NCBI GenBank assembly: GCA_963555705.1
Contig: OY743172.1
Coordinates: 23,869,446-23,933,445 of the forward strand
Direction of reading: 5' to 3'
Length of the DNA stretch: 64,000 bases
Source: Ligustrum vulgare
Lineage: Eukaryota > Streptophyta > Magnoliopsida > Lamiales > Oleaceae
The position numbers were made by a program, and so were the translations under genes. Positions 55,191-64,000 of this stretch are shown here, piece by piece; positions within the stretch are counted from its first letter, which is position 1; each line of letters begins with the position of its first letter. Under the pieces are notes generated by a model that saw nothing but the letters and a program-made list of their open reading frames with translations, did not search any database and was not told the DNA's origin.

Positions 55191-58100
55191 ATGGGTGAAA
55201 AAGATTTTGATTATGACAAAATCCGGAATATGTGCATTCTTGCCCATGTGGATCATGGCAAGACGACGTTAGCTGATCATTTAATTGCTTCATATGGTGG
55301 GGGTGTGCTCCATCCGAAGCAAGCTGGTAAACTTAGATTTCTGGATTATTTAGATGAGGAACAAAGGCGAGCAATAACAATGAAGAGTTCCTCTATTGCT
55401 CTAGTATACAAAGAGCACTCCATAAATTTAATAGATTCGCCTGGCCACATGGATTTTTGCAGTGAGGTTTCCACGGCTGCGCGGTTGAGTGATGGTGCAT
55501 TGGTATTAGTGGATGCAGTGGAGGGTGTCCACATTCAGACCCATGCAGTGCTGCGACAAGCTTGGATTGAGAAGTTGACCCCGTGTTTAGTTTTGAATAA
55601 GGTTGATAGATTGATCTATGAACTGAGATTGAGCCCCATGGAGGCATATAATAGGTTGTTGAGGATTGTGCATGAAGTTAATAGCATAATGAGCACATAT
55701 AAGTCAGAAAAATATTTGTCGGATGTGGACTCTATTCTTTCAGCAGCTTCAACGGGTGACATTGTGGATGAGAATTATGAGTATCCAGAGGATGACGAGG
55801 AGGAGACGTTTCAACCTCAGAAGGGGAACGTCGTGTTTGCATGTGCCCTGGATGGATGGGGATTTAGCATTCCTGATTTTGCAGAATTTTATGCTACGAA
55901 GCTCGGTGCAAGTTCAGCTGCATTACAGAAAGCATTATGGGGTCCTCGATATTTTAATGTCAAGACCAAGATGATTGTTGGTAAGAAGGGACTTGGTAGT
56001 GGAACCAAGGCTAGGCCCATGTTTGTGCAATTTGTGCTCGAGCCACTTTGGCAAGTTTATCAGGTTGCTTTGGAAACAGATGGTGATCGAGGTGTACTGG
56101 AGAAAGTTATCAAGTCATTCAATTTATCAGTACCTGCACGCGAACTCCAGAACAAGGACCCAAAAACTGTGCTTCAAGCTGTCATGAGCCGTTGGCTCCC
56201 TTTATCGGATGCAATACTGTCTATGGTGGTTAAGTATATGCCTAATCCTGCTGCTGCTCAGTCTTTTCGCGTATCGAGATTGCTTCCTAAGAGAGAGATT
56301 TTGGATAATGAGAACAGCTCTGATGTGCTTGCAGAGGCCGAGCTTGTGAGAAAATCTGTCGAGGCCTGCGATTCCAGCCCTGATGCACCATGTGTTGCAT
56401 TTGTCTCCAAGATGTTTGCCATCCCATGGAAGTTGCTTCCTCGTGGAGAGATTCTGAATGATTCTGCTGATGATGAAGAGTCAGGAGAATGCTTCCTTGC
56501 ATTTGCCAGGATCTTTAGTGGGGTTCTCCGTGCAGGACAGAGGGTATTCGTGCTTTCTGCATTATATGACCCATTGAAGGGGGGCTTTCCGCAGAAGCAT
56601 GTACAGGAAGCCGAGTTGCAATCGTTATATCTAATGATGGGTCAGGGGTTGGAACCAGTGACCTCTGCTAAAGCAGGGAATATTGTTGCCATTCGAGGGC
56701 TTGGCCAGCATATATTGAAAAGTGCTACTCTTTCATCTACAATTAACTGCTGGCCTTTCTCAAGCATGGTTTTCCAGGTTTCACCCACTTTGAAAGTTGC
56801 AATTGAGCCTTCAGATCCTGCTGATATGGGTGCACTCATGAAAGGCTTGCGGCTTCTAAACCGTGCAGACCCTTTTGTCGAGGTTAATGTTTCTTCTAGA
56901 GGAGAACACGTTCTTTCTGCTGCAGGAGAAGTTCACCTAGAGAGATGCATTAAAGATTTGAAGGAGAGGTTTGCAAAGGTGAGCTTAGAAGTATCTCCAC
57001 CCCTTGTTTCTTATAAGGAGACGATTGAGGGAGAGATAACTAATCCATTAGAGTATTTAAAGTTATTGAGTGGAAGCTCTGAGTATGTTGAGAAAACAAC
57101 ACCAAATGGTAGGTGTGTTGTTAGGGTGCTGGTCATGAAACTTCCAACTTTACTTACTAAGTTGCTTGAAGAAAGTTCCGAACTGCTGGGAGATATCATA
57201 GGAGGCAAGTCTAGACAGGTTTGTAAAAACTTGGAAACCTCGAGAAGTGGAATTGTGGAAGATGAAAATCCAATCGAAGCACTCAAGAAACGGATGATGG
57301 ATGCTGTAGAGAACGAGTTTTTGTCGGGAAATGCAGAGATGGACAAGGACCGGGTGGAAAAATATAGAATGTTGTGGCAGAAGTTTTTTAAGAGGATGTG
57401 GGCTTTAGGGCCGAGACAGGTTGGTCCTAACATTCTCCTTACTCCAGATATAAAAGGAAATAGCATGAATGGTTCTGTTCTTATCAAGGGCTGTCCTTCT
57501 GTATCTGATAGATTGGGTTTTGTGAACTTACATAGCAACAGTGATGCATTGGTCGAAGAGCTGTCTATAGAGAATCAAACGTTACTACAAGAAGCACAGA
57601 GTCTAGAGAACAGTGTTTTGTCTGGATTTCAGTTGGCTACTTCAGCTGGCCCATTGTGTGATGAATCCATGTGGGGTTTGGGTTTTGTTATCGAGGCTTA
57701 TGTTTCTCCCATAGCTAGGCAGTCAAACGAGGATAATTCTTCTAGTCAGCAACCGGAACATCATGGAATGTTCACGGGACAAGTAATGACAGCAGTCAAG
57801 GATACCTGCAGGGCAGCTGTACTCCAGAGAAAACCTCGGCTTGTTGAAGCCATGTACTTTTGTGAACTGAACACACCAACTGAACACTTGGGATCAATGT
57901 ATGCAGTACTTGCAAGAAGGCGAGCTCGAATCATCAAGGAAGAAATGCAGGAAGGATCTCCACTGTTCACCGTGCATGCCTATGTTCCTGTTGCAGAAAG
58001 CTTTGGCTTTGCAGACGAGCTGAGGAGATGGACCTCTGGCGCGTCAAGCGCTTTGCTTGTTCTCAGTCATTGGGAAGAACTTTCAGAGGATCCTTTCTTT

Positions 58101-58268
58101 GTTCCCAAAACAGAAGAGGAAATCGAAGAGTTTGGAGATGGATCAAGTGTGCTACAGAACACATCAAGAAAGCTCATTGATGCTGTGAGACGACGGAAGG
58201 GTCTTCCAGTGGAAGAAAAGGTGGTTCAGCATGCAACGAAACAGAGAACTTTGGCGCGTAAGGTTTAG
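55191..58268 (+). CDS. EFL1: Elongation factor-like GTPase 1 (60S subunit maturation)
   Basis: This intronless ORF of 1,025 residues encodes an EF-2-like GTPase of the EFL1/Ria1 family. With SBDS, these proteins release the anti-association factor eIF6 from cytoplasmic pre-60S subunits, making them competent for translation. G1 is AHVDHGKT (residues 18-25), G3 DSPGH (82-86), G4 NKVD (136-139); the switch I region includes RRAITMKSS (59-67). An insertion rich in Asp/Glu (EYPEDDEEE, about 196-204) follows the G domain, as in the family. The EF-2-like domains II-V follow, including ARIFSGVLRAGQRVFVLS (II), SAAGEVHLERCIKDLKERF (III), ATSAGPLCDESMWGLGFV (IV) and LNTPTEHLGSMYAVLARRRA (V). Length is close to yeast and human homologues (about 1,110-1,120). 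The start ATG lies in a plausible context and reads into the conserved DYDKIRNMCILAHVDHGKTT. It appears fully functional. Confidence 0.96.
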   Translation: MGEKDFDYDKIRNMCILAHVDHGKTTLADHLIASYGGGVLHPKQAGKLRFLDYLDEEQRRAITMKSSSIALVYKEHSINLIDSPGHMDFCSEVSTAARLSDGALVLVDAVEGVHIQTHAVLRQAWIEKLTPCLVLNKVDRLIYELRLSPMEAYNRLLRIVHEVNSIMSTYKSEKYLSDVDSILSAASTGDIVDENYEYPEDDEEETFQPQKGNVVFACALDGWGFSIPDFAEFYATKLGASSAALQKALWGPRYFNVKTKMIVGKKGLGSGTKARPMFVQFVLEPLWQVYQVALETDGDRGVLEKVIKSFNLSVPARELQNKDPKTVLQAVMSRWLPLSDAILSMVVKYMPNPAAAQSFRVSRLLPKREILDNENSSDVLAEAELVRKSVEACDSSPDAPCVAFVSKMFAIPWKLLPRGEILNDSADDEESGECFLAFARIFSGVLRAGQRVFVLSALYDPLKGGFPQKHVQEAELQSLYLMMGQGLEPVTSAKAGNIVAIRGLGQHILKSATLSSTINCWPFSSMVFQVSPTLKVAIEPSDPADMGALMKGLRLLNRADPFVEVNVSSRGEHVLSAAGEVHLERCIKDLKERFAKVSLEVSPPLVSYKETIEGEITNPLEYLKLLSGSSEYVEKTTPNGRCVVRVLVMKLPTLLTKLLEESSELLGDIIGGKSRQVCKNLETSRSGIVEDENPIEALKKRMMDAVENEFLSGNAEMDKDRVEKYRMLWQKFFKRMWALGPRQVGPNILLTPDIKGNSMNGSVLIKGCPSVSDRLGFVNLHSNSDALVEELSIENQTLLQEAQSLENSVLSGFQLATSAGPLCDESMWGLGFVIEAYVSPIARQSNEDNSSSQQPEHHGMFTGQVMTAVKDTCRAAVLQRKPRLVEAMYFCELNTPTEHLGSMYAVLARRRARIIKEEMQEGSPLFTVHAYVPVAESFGFADELRRWTSGASSALLVLSHWEELSEDPFFVPKTEEEIEEFGDGSSVLQNTSRKLIDAVRRRKGLPVEEKVVQHATKQRTLARKV

Positions 58269-59526
58269 GAGTTGCTGATGATACTAAGCACTAGCTTGTG
58301 CATCTGTAAGTTAATACATTCAATGTTCACTTTGCGGCAAAAATCTATATAGACATCAGTTCAGTTTTTCTAGACAAACTATAATTTTTTATGCTGTTTA
58401 CATTTTTTTTTTGGGTCCCAGTCTCGTTGACAGAGTGGTTTTTCTACCAAAATATTGCCGCAGTTCCAGTTCCTTTACGACTCCTTTAAAAGTAGCCAGA
58501 TTGCTCTCTTTGAAATGAACGTTGCTAGCCGATCGTTAAACCTTTTGTTTTTGTGATTCTGGTCACTCAAACCAGCATAAAATGACGTTCTGCAATAATC
58601 TTACGAATTCAAAGTGCCATTCGGCGACATTATCAATAAACTATTGACGAACGCAAATGACATCGTCTTGCGCTCAACTTTAATTGAGATTTTATAATGA
58701 AGTTATTATATAAATTTAATTCATTGTTTAAGAATCCAGCAATGAGGGAGAGATTTCTTTGCACTAGTTTTCGTATATTATCCCTTAATTATTTGTTTAC
58801 CTTTAGTCGCAACACAAAGAACCTTCCCAAATCTAATGTTTATTGCATCATTCATATCCCAGAGTGAGTGAGTGGATAAATTCACTTATCGCCGAAGTTC
58901 ATAATTTACAGACAATAAACAGCTTTATCCTTGATCAAATATCCCAATCAAATGTTGTTACTGTATGGCTAGAGCATCAGATACTCCATTATTCTTGGTG
59001 ATCAAACTGAAAGATCCAACACAGACTTCCATTCTAGAGGCCAAGAGCAAGTAATTCTGCAAGAGCACCTTTCTTTGCGCTGACTTCCTCGTTCCTGCAA
59101 CAACAAAAAATTAAGTCTGATAAATCAGGAAGTTAAATGATATAATCGTCAATGCTCAATAGATTCTCCAGTCTCAATGAGGTTGCTCCTAACTCAGCCA
59201 CGCATTACTCAGTTACTTTGCAGGTACTGTCATAAATGGCTAATAATCTAAGAAATGATCTACAAAATTGTATCAGCCAGTGTTAAAAATTTGATTTTTA
59301 TCAAAATCAAAGTCAACAATTAATCATAACCACATATTTCAGGTGTCCCACAACTTTTTAACTACACATTTCATCAACTTTTATCGAAACCTATTAAAAA
59401 TCTGATTTTAATCTCTACTAAACATGGGCTATATTTCAACGGCATTTGCAAGAGAATAAGAAGCACATAAGGGAAGACGAAAAAGAAAAACAAGAACAGG
59501 GATATGATTTCAGGTATTCCACTTAC
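58269..59526. other. Intergenic region between convergent genes
   Basis: This holds the 3' end of EFL1 (AATAAA at 58635-58640 is one possible signal) and the 3' flank of the UBP-like gene. On the minus strand at about 59097-59041, an acceptor-like TTGTTGCAG is followed by an open stretch EVSAKKGALAELLALGL and a stop. This could be a terminal exon, but its phase does not fit the preceding donor. Confidence 0.45.
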
Positions 59527-62500
59527 ATTCATCAAGTATTGGAAGGGATTTTTCCAGACAATTAGATTTGTATTCAAAAAAGGAATGAATATCCGGATAC
59601 TGATATTTCAGATGATATGCAAATGGAAGACATCTTTGAAAGCAAACAATGTCTCCATCCACAAGCTGCACAAAAGTGGAATTTAATAAGAAAAGCATGT
59701 CCAAAGCATAATTATGATAAAGATTCTTAACAATTACCTTGGTAGATCGAAACGTGGAATATGGGTCGATGTGTTCACATACAACGTTAGCTCCAAACTT
59801 CATTTCCTGAATACAATGAAACAAAAATAAGATACTTCACATTTGGAATTAACAAAAAAGATTCAGGTTTATGGATGTGCACGTCTTTAACCAACATTTG
59901 AACCATTCCCAACAATGCAAGTCCATGAGCCTTGAAAATAATGACAGTAATACCCCACTTAAAACATGTAGAAAGCGGACGCTGTATACCAAAAATGTAT
60001 AGGAAAGAACATGCACTGGAAGTAAAATGCTAAAATTATGACGTCGTTGTTAAACCTGAAACCATAATATATGCTAAACTTGTAATGCCCTTGTTAAACC
60101 ATGAGACCAAGAATAATGCAGCTCAAGTCAATGCAGCCGTTAGTTTGATATGATGGATACATTGCTACCTATTACCTAACTACATGTTAAGTTTTTGTCT
60201 TCCTCTTGTAGAAGAATATATTCTAGGATGTACATTGTTCAGCACCAATTGTATTTAACACCACTCCAAGCGGTAGTGTGACATTAAATCATAGGTTCAA
60301 TCATATACAAGGATATATAGTCTATTTAATAGGACCTATGATATGCTGACACCTAGATATCATTATTCTTCATACTAAGGTTTAGCAAATTCATTATCTT
60401 GAAGATTATCCATATGCATTATGGAACAAACCTCGTAAAGTTCAATCTCTTCATCGGGAGCATACCCAACCATTGCATTTAGCTTAGTGAATATATCAAT
60501 CGGCTTACTAGTGGACTTCACGAAAAGTCTTCCGACATACCTGTCACCATAAAGAAAAGGATACGTGTCAAGAAACAAAAAACTTTAGCGTTCTGAAAAT
60601 AGAAAACAGATATCGACTCTCTTTCCTTCTCCCTCTCCCTTCTTTCATCTATTTCTCTCTCTAGAAGTGAAGAAGCTGATGAATGATTACCTTAGCTCCT
60701 CTCTCTCAGGATCATAAAGCTTGAAAAACAGTAGAATGTCATCTTCTGCCTTGTTAGGTGGAGGAATAGGATTTAGATCCTAGATCATCACACAGAAAAT
60801 CACCAACAATGTGGATAATTACTTATAATTGATAGTACTTTTAGGGCATGTTTGGTACTTGGACAACACAGTCAAGTGTACAATGGACTATTTTTTTCTT
60901 TTCAAACCTAGCAAATGCCACCAGTCCAGCATTCCAAACGCGCCGTTAATGTCTAAATTGGTAAGACTACGTCACTATGTTACCGGTCCAAGCTCTACTT
61001 CTAAGAACAACTTCAGCTCTTCATCAGAGGTGATATTAGATGCTTCCGTCAACTGTCCAATCTACAATTGAAGAAAATTTATGATTAGATTCAGCACAAC
61101 AAGAACTCTATCAACTGTCAATATGCTGGATCAGCTTACATAATAAGTGTTAGGATATTTTTGGTCCTTTTAATAAGTTTTGAGAAAGTATTCTAATCTA
61201 TTTGGCAGTTTTTAAATTTTTGAACTGATTTATTTTATTTTATTTCAATTATTGATTTTGATTAAGTAGATAGATTGAATGGAGTGATAAAAAGGGCTCA
61301 ACATTTTTCTTCCAGCTTCCAGGAATTAACTTTAGGTAGCCAATGATGATAATGGTAGTGACTATTAGTTTAAAGGAAAACCAAGCAGTAGCTAGTGGTT
61401 GAAGAACTGATTATTGAAAAGGAAATGATGGAGAAAAGAACCAAATGGAAAAAAGTATAATGGATGTATAATATTCCGGTTTTACCTTTTGTACAATCAT
61501 GATTGTTAGTCAACTACGATATGAAAAACTAAAATTTCATGTTAAGAAGTTGCACATGAAAGCGATTTTCAGAATTTACGAAACATAGATCAAGTGCCAC
61601 TTGCTCTAATTACTAGGAATGTAATTTCCCAAAATAAGAACCTCGTCGTACAATGACTTATGTTAAAAATATATCAGAAGAGTAAAGCAATATAATTTAT
61701 CAGCTGTAGAAGTACTCAAAAGCAAATAGAATGTTACTGTTTGGCCTTCCTCAACATGTGTCAATGGCCCATTAAGACGACGCATATGGTTCCGGTGTTT
61801 TGCCCAAGGCCAAAACCGTTGACAGTTCACCGGAACACCAAATTCTCTAGCAATTTTTTCCTGCATACAGCTTCACGATTAGACATTATCACAGTTGATT
61901 TTATATCTAAATAAAGGCAAATTCTAGGAACTTCATCTTGCTTGCCCATGTTCTAGTATAAAAGAAATACCGAAGGAACTTGTTGAAGATACAGATCATC
62001 ATGGTAAGCCAACTAATGTAGAGATCAAAACTTGTTTTCACCCATTAATGAAAATTTGGTCCATTAGGACTTTGATGAAAAGAAAAAATCCAGCCTGCAT
62101 GTATGGGTGTATTTGAAGGCACTATTTAGACAAATAAATGTGCCCTTTCTCTCATAGCTCAGGATTTTAGAAGAGGTGGTACAACATAATTAATAGAAAA
62201 GATCAATATTTTCTTGTCACCCATTTCTACTCCCACATCAAAGAATCAATAATGCCTAGTGTGTGATCTATACTAACACTCTAGAGGACTCTATGCAGAA
62301 TGCGACATAATATCACAGGTACCTGAAAACTGTGGAAGTGTTCTGATTTTATCACGAGTCTAGCCTATCATATACATATGGTTACTTTTGGTGCACTGAA
62401 TAAAAAATCAGTATAATAAATAAAAGGGATTATGGTCAATAAAGGTGGATAATAATCTTTGAATTTTTGTTTAAAAAATGCCACTTGCTATCTCATTTTT

Positions 62501-63919
62501 TTCCGGTCTCAACACACCTCCAACCTCCATATTATGATATGCATTTAGCTCCCGTTTGGTATAAACAAAAATTAGATTTAGTAGATTTTGATAAAAGTTG
62601 AGGAAATACGTGGTTGAAAAGTTGTGGATCTCATACAATGTGTGGTTAAAATTAAGCCTCTGTTTGTTAAAAACTTTTTGTTTAAAAACATGTTTTTTTA
62701 TGTTTTCAAGGTAAGATGTGTGGTTGAAAAGTGGAGAGAGAAAATATGTGTGGTTAAGAAATGATTTAGGGAATTGTGTTGTTTAAAAACTTGTTTTTTT
62801 TGGGTTTGCCAAACAGATGCTAAATGTTGACTTTGAATTAGATTAAAATCTAGATTTTTAGTGGTATCAAACAAGGGCATAATAGTGCAAAAGATTATCT
62901 TTTGAATGAAAAATTAAAAAATATTATCCACCTTAATCCACCATAACATTATCTACCTAGTAATATCCATTTGTACTAAATTATTTAAATGGTTAATCCA
63001 GTGCACCAAACATAGGCTATATGCACAATGTTATGTAATATGACACGCAATAAAAAACATGGGCCATTATTCCTTTCCCGGAAAGGCAATATACTGCACT
63101 CATCATGAGAAGCAACTTTCCTTGATGATTCGATAACAAGGTTGATGATTTGAAATTCCTACTTGTCAAGAATGTGCAATCATAAATACTATAAACTCAT
63201 TTGTTAGTGATGTGAATTTTTGTCCCATATTATCAAGTCTACAAAAGGACGTGTAAGAATATAACGTTTACCAACTATTGCTAGTTTCAAACAAAATAAA
63301 ATGCCATATCAGAAATTTATACCTTTAAAACTTGAAAAGGTGCCTGTCTCTGAATATGAAAACTTTTAACTTTATCATGATCTACCAAGTCAAGATCTTT
63401 ATGCCGATTGATATCTTCATCACATGCTACCTGGTTATGTTCATCATATTGTTCTTCAGTGAAGAAAGCCAACTCGTGATAGGCAATACACGCTCTCTTC
63501 AAGGAAAGGAAGAATGAATAGACTAACCTTTACAATCGTATATGCTTCATCATTTTCATTTTGGACCTTTTGTCCACCTTCACTCCAAAAGCTTTCCTGG
63601 GAAAGGCACTCAATGCAGTTAGGGCATATTAATGAAGCATATATGGAACATAACATCATAAGATAAACCTACATTGCACATTATTTTCTCCCTCTCACTT
63701 TCACGTATGTATACCAGCATGTAAGCATTTGAGCACTTTTGAGAATCATCGAGTCCAGAGTTTGTCTGCTAAAGAATGAAATATAAGCAATGGAAACTTA
63801 AAGGATCAACCTCGAACAAATAGAACAGTGAACAGATAATTACGTCTTTACTGCCGTACTGCTCCTCTATAGCTTCTTTGGCATCTACCTTGGTCACTTG
63901 TTCATCGTCAAATTTATAC
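59527..63919 (-). CDS. UBP12/13-like deubiquitinase, ten C-terminal-half exons (partial)
   Basis: Ten exons in minus sense, all with GT-AG borders and one continuous frame of about 318 codons: 63919-63844, 63768-63673, 63596-63528, 63430-63323, 61860-61738, 61061-60984, 60779-60691, 60540-60432, 59806-59738, 59665-59527. They match the ubiquitin-like (USP7 ICP0-binding type) region of plant UBP12/UBP13: YKFDDEQVTKVDAKEAIEEQ, SNAYMLVYIRESEREKI, LDLVDHDKVKSFHIQ, REFGVPVNCQRFWPWAKHRN, LNPIPPPNKAEDDILLFFKL, YVGRLFVKSTSKPIDIF, EELE-type helix and MKFGANVVCEHID. UBP12/13 are nuclear-cytoplasmic cysteine proteases acting on many ubiquitinated regulators. The MATH and catalytic C19 domains would lie beyond the right edge. 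The protein seems to end soon after exon 10, far short of UBP12's C-terminus, and lacks about 20 residues between exons 2 and 3. It is either a divergent short paralogue or a decaying copy with still-open exons. Confidence 0.82.
60843..60950. mobile_element. Small MITE in an intron of the UBP-like gene
   Basis: The left end GGGCATGTTTGGTACTTGGA and complemented right end GGCGCGTTTGGAATGCTGGA are inverted repeats of about 20 bp around some 65 bp of unrelated sequence. It lies between the exons at 60984-61061 and 60691-60779. Confidence 0.55.
62549..62879. mobile_element. Outer MITE of a nested pair, intronic
   Basis: Left end GCTCCCGTTTGGTATAAAC and complemented right end GCCCTTGTTTGATACCACT. 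With the inner element removed it is about 165 bp. It lies in the 1.46-kb intron 61861-63322 of the UBP-like gene. Confidence 0.65.
62656..62820. mobile_element. Inner Tourist-like MITE with TAA duplication
   Basis: Left end GCCTCTGTTTGTTAAAAAC and complemented right end GCATCTGTTTGGCAAACCC, flanked by TAA on both sides (62653-62655, 62821-62823), as for PIF/Harbinger insertions. It sits inside the MITE at 62549-62879. Confidence 0.7.
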
Positions 63920-64000
63920 CTGGAAGCCATTCATATTTTACTAACCATGTGTATACAATCTCTGTATTTGCACATAAAAATTTCAAATGAATATAACTAA

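Noticed and set aside
55393..57970. Several antisense and alternate-frame ORFs within EFL1 (for example 57011-57538 minus)
   Set aside because: Shadows of the strongly conserved EFL1 frame.

Overview
The window is nuclear DNA of a flowering plant, most likely a eudicot. It is AT-rich and intron-containing. It carries Athila/Gypsy and Copia LTR retrotransposons primed by plant tRNAs, hAT, Stowaway and Tourist-like MITEs, a Helitron, and two genes with clear plant homologues. About 50 kb is nested transposon DNA; apparently functional host genes occupy only the last 10 kb.

Layout. 0.35-2.2 kb: a Copia derivative with a decayed gag, no pol and an inverted scrap of LTR where its 5' LTR should be. 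2.5-7.8 kb: MITEs and three hAT-type elements, two of them with gene-like 5' exon/intron structure. 8.0-11.2 kb: a graveyard of host gene pieces (OEP61-like, an unrecognised coiled-coil/membrane protein, a CYP86B-like P450) and an LTR fragment. 11.15-16.83 kb: Athila element A (+), inserted into the P450 pseudogene. 17.46-28.20 kb: Athila element B (-), structurally complete with gag, protease, RT, RNase H and integrase, all broken, and an exact 5-bp target duplication. 30.5-38.7 kb: a LARD-like element (-) with 2,283-bp LTRs that look about 99.9% identical, no gag/pol, and a spliced, antisense fragment of a LOG cytokinin-activating gene in its interior. 38.7-40.3 kb: minisatellites. 40.29-48.04 kb: a young Athila-type element C (+) with an intact 866-codon Gag-protease ORF but no RT or integrase. 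48.1-50.5 kb: part of a minus-strand Copia-like element and a second hAT end. 51.3-52.8 kb: 3' part of a LINE. 53.3-54.5 kb: a Helitron inside a Stowaway MITE.

Host genes. An intact intronless EFL1 GTPase gene (60S ribosome maturation) lies at 55.19-58.27 kb with site II and telo-box motifs upstream. Converging on it is a multi-exon UBP12/13-like deubiquitinase fragment (59.5-63.9 kb, minus strand) that continues beyond the right edge and carries MITEs in two introns.

Most notable signals: (1) a duplicated, apparently covarying RNA hairpin module in the 3' noncoding region of both Athila-type elements B and C; (2) the LOG mRNA-derived fragment carried antisense inside a very young non-autonomous retrotransposon; (3) a gag-only, young Athila-type element that probably depends on proteins supplied in trans.
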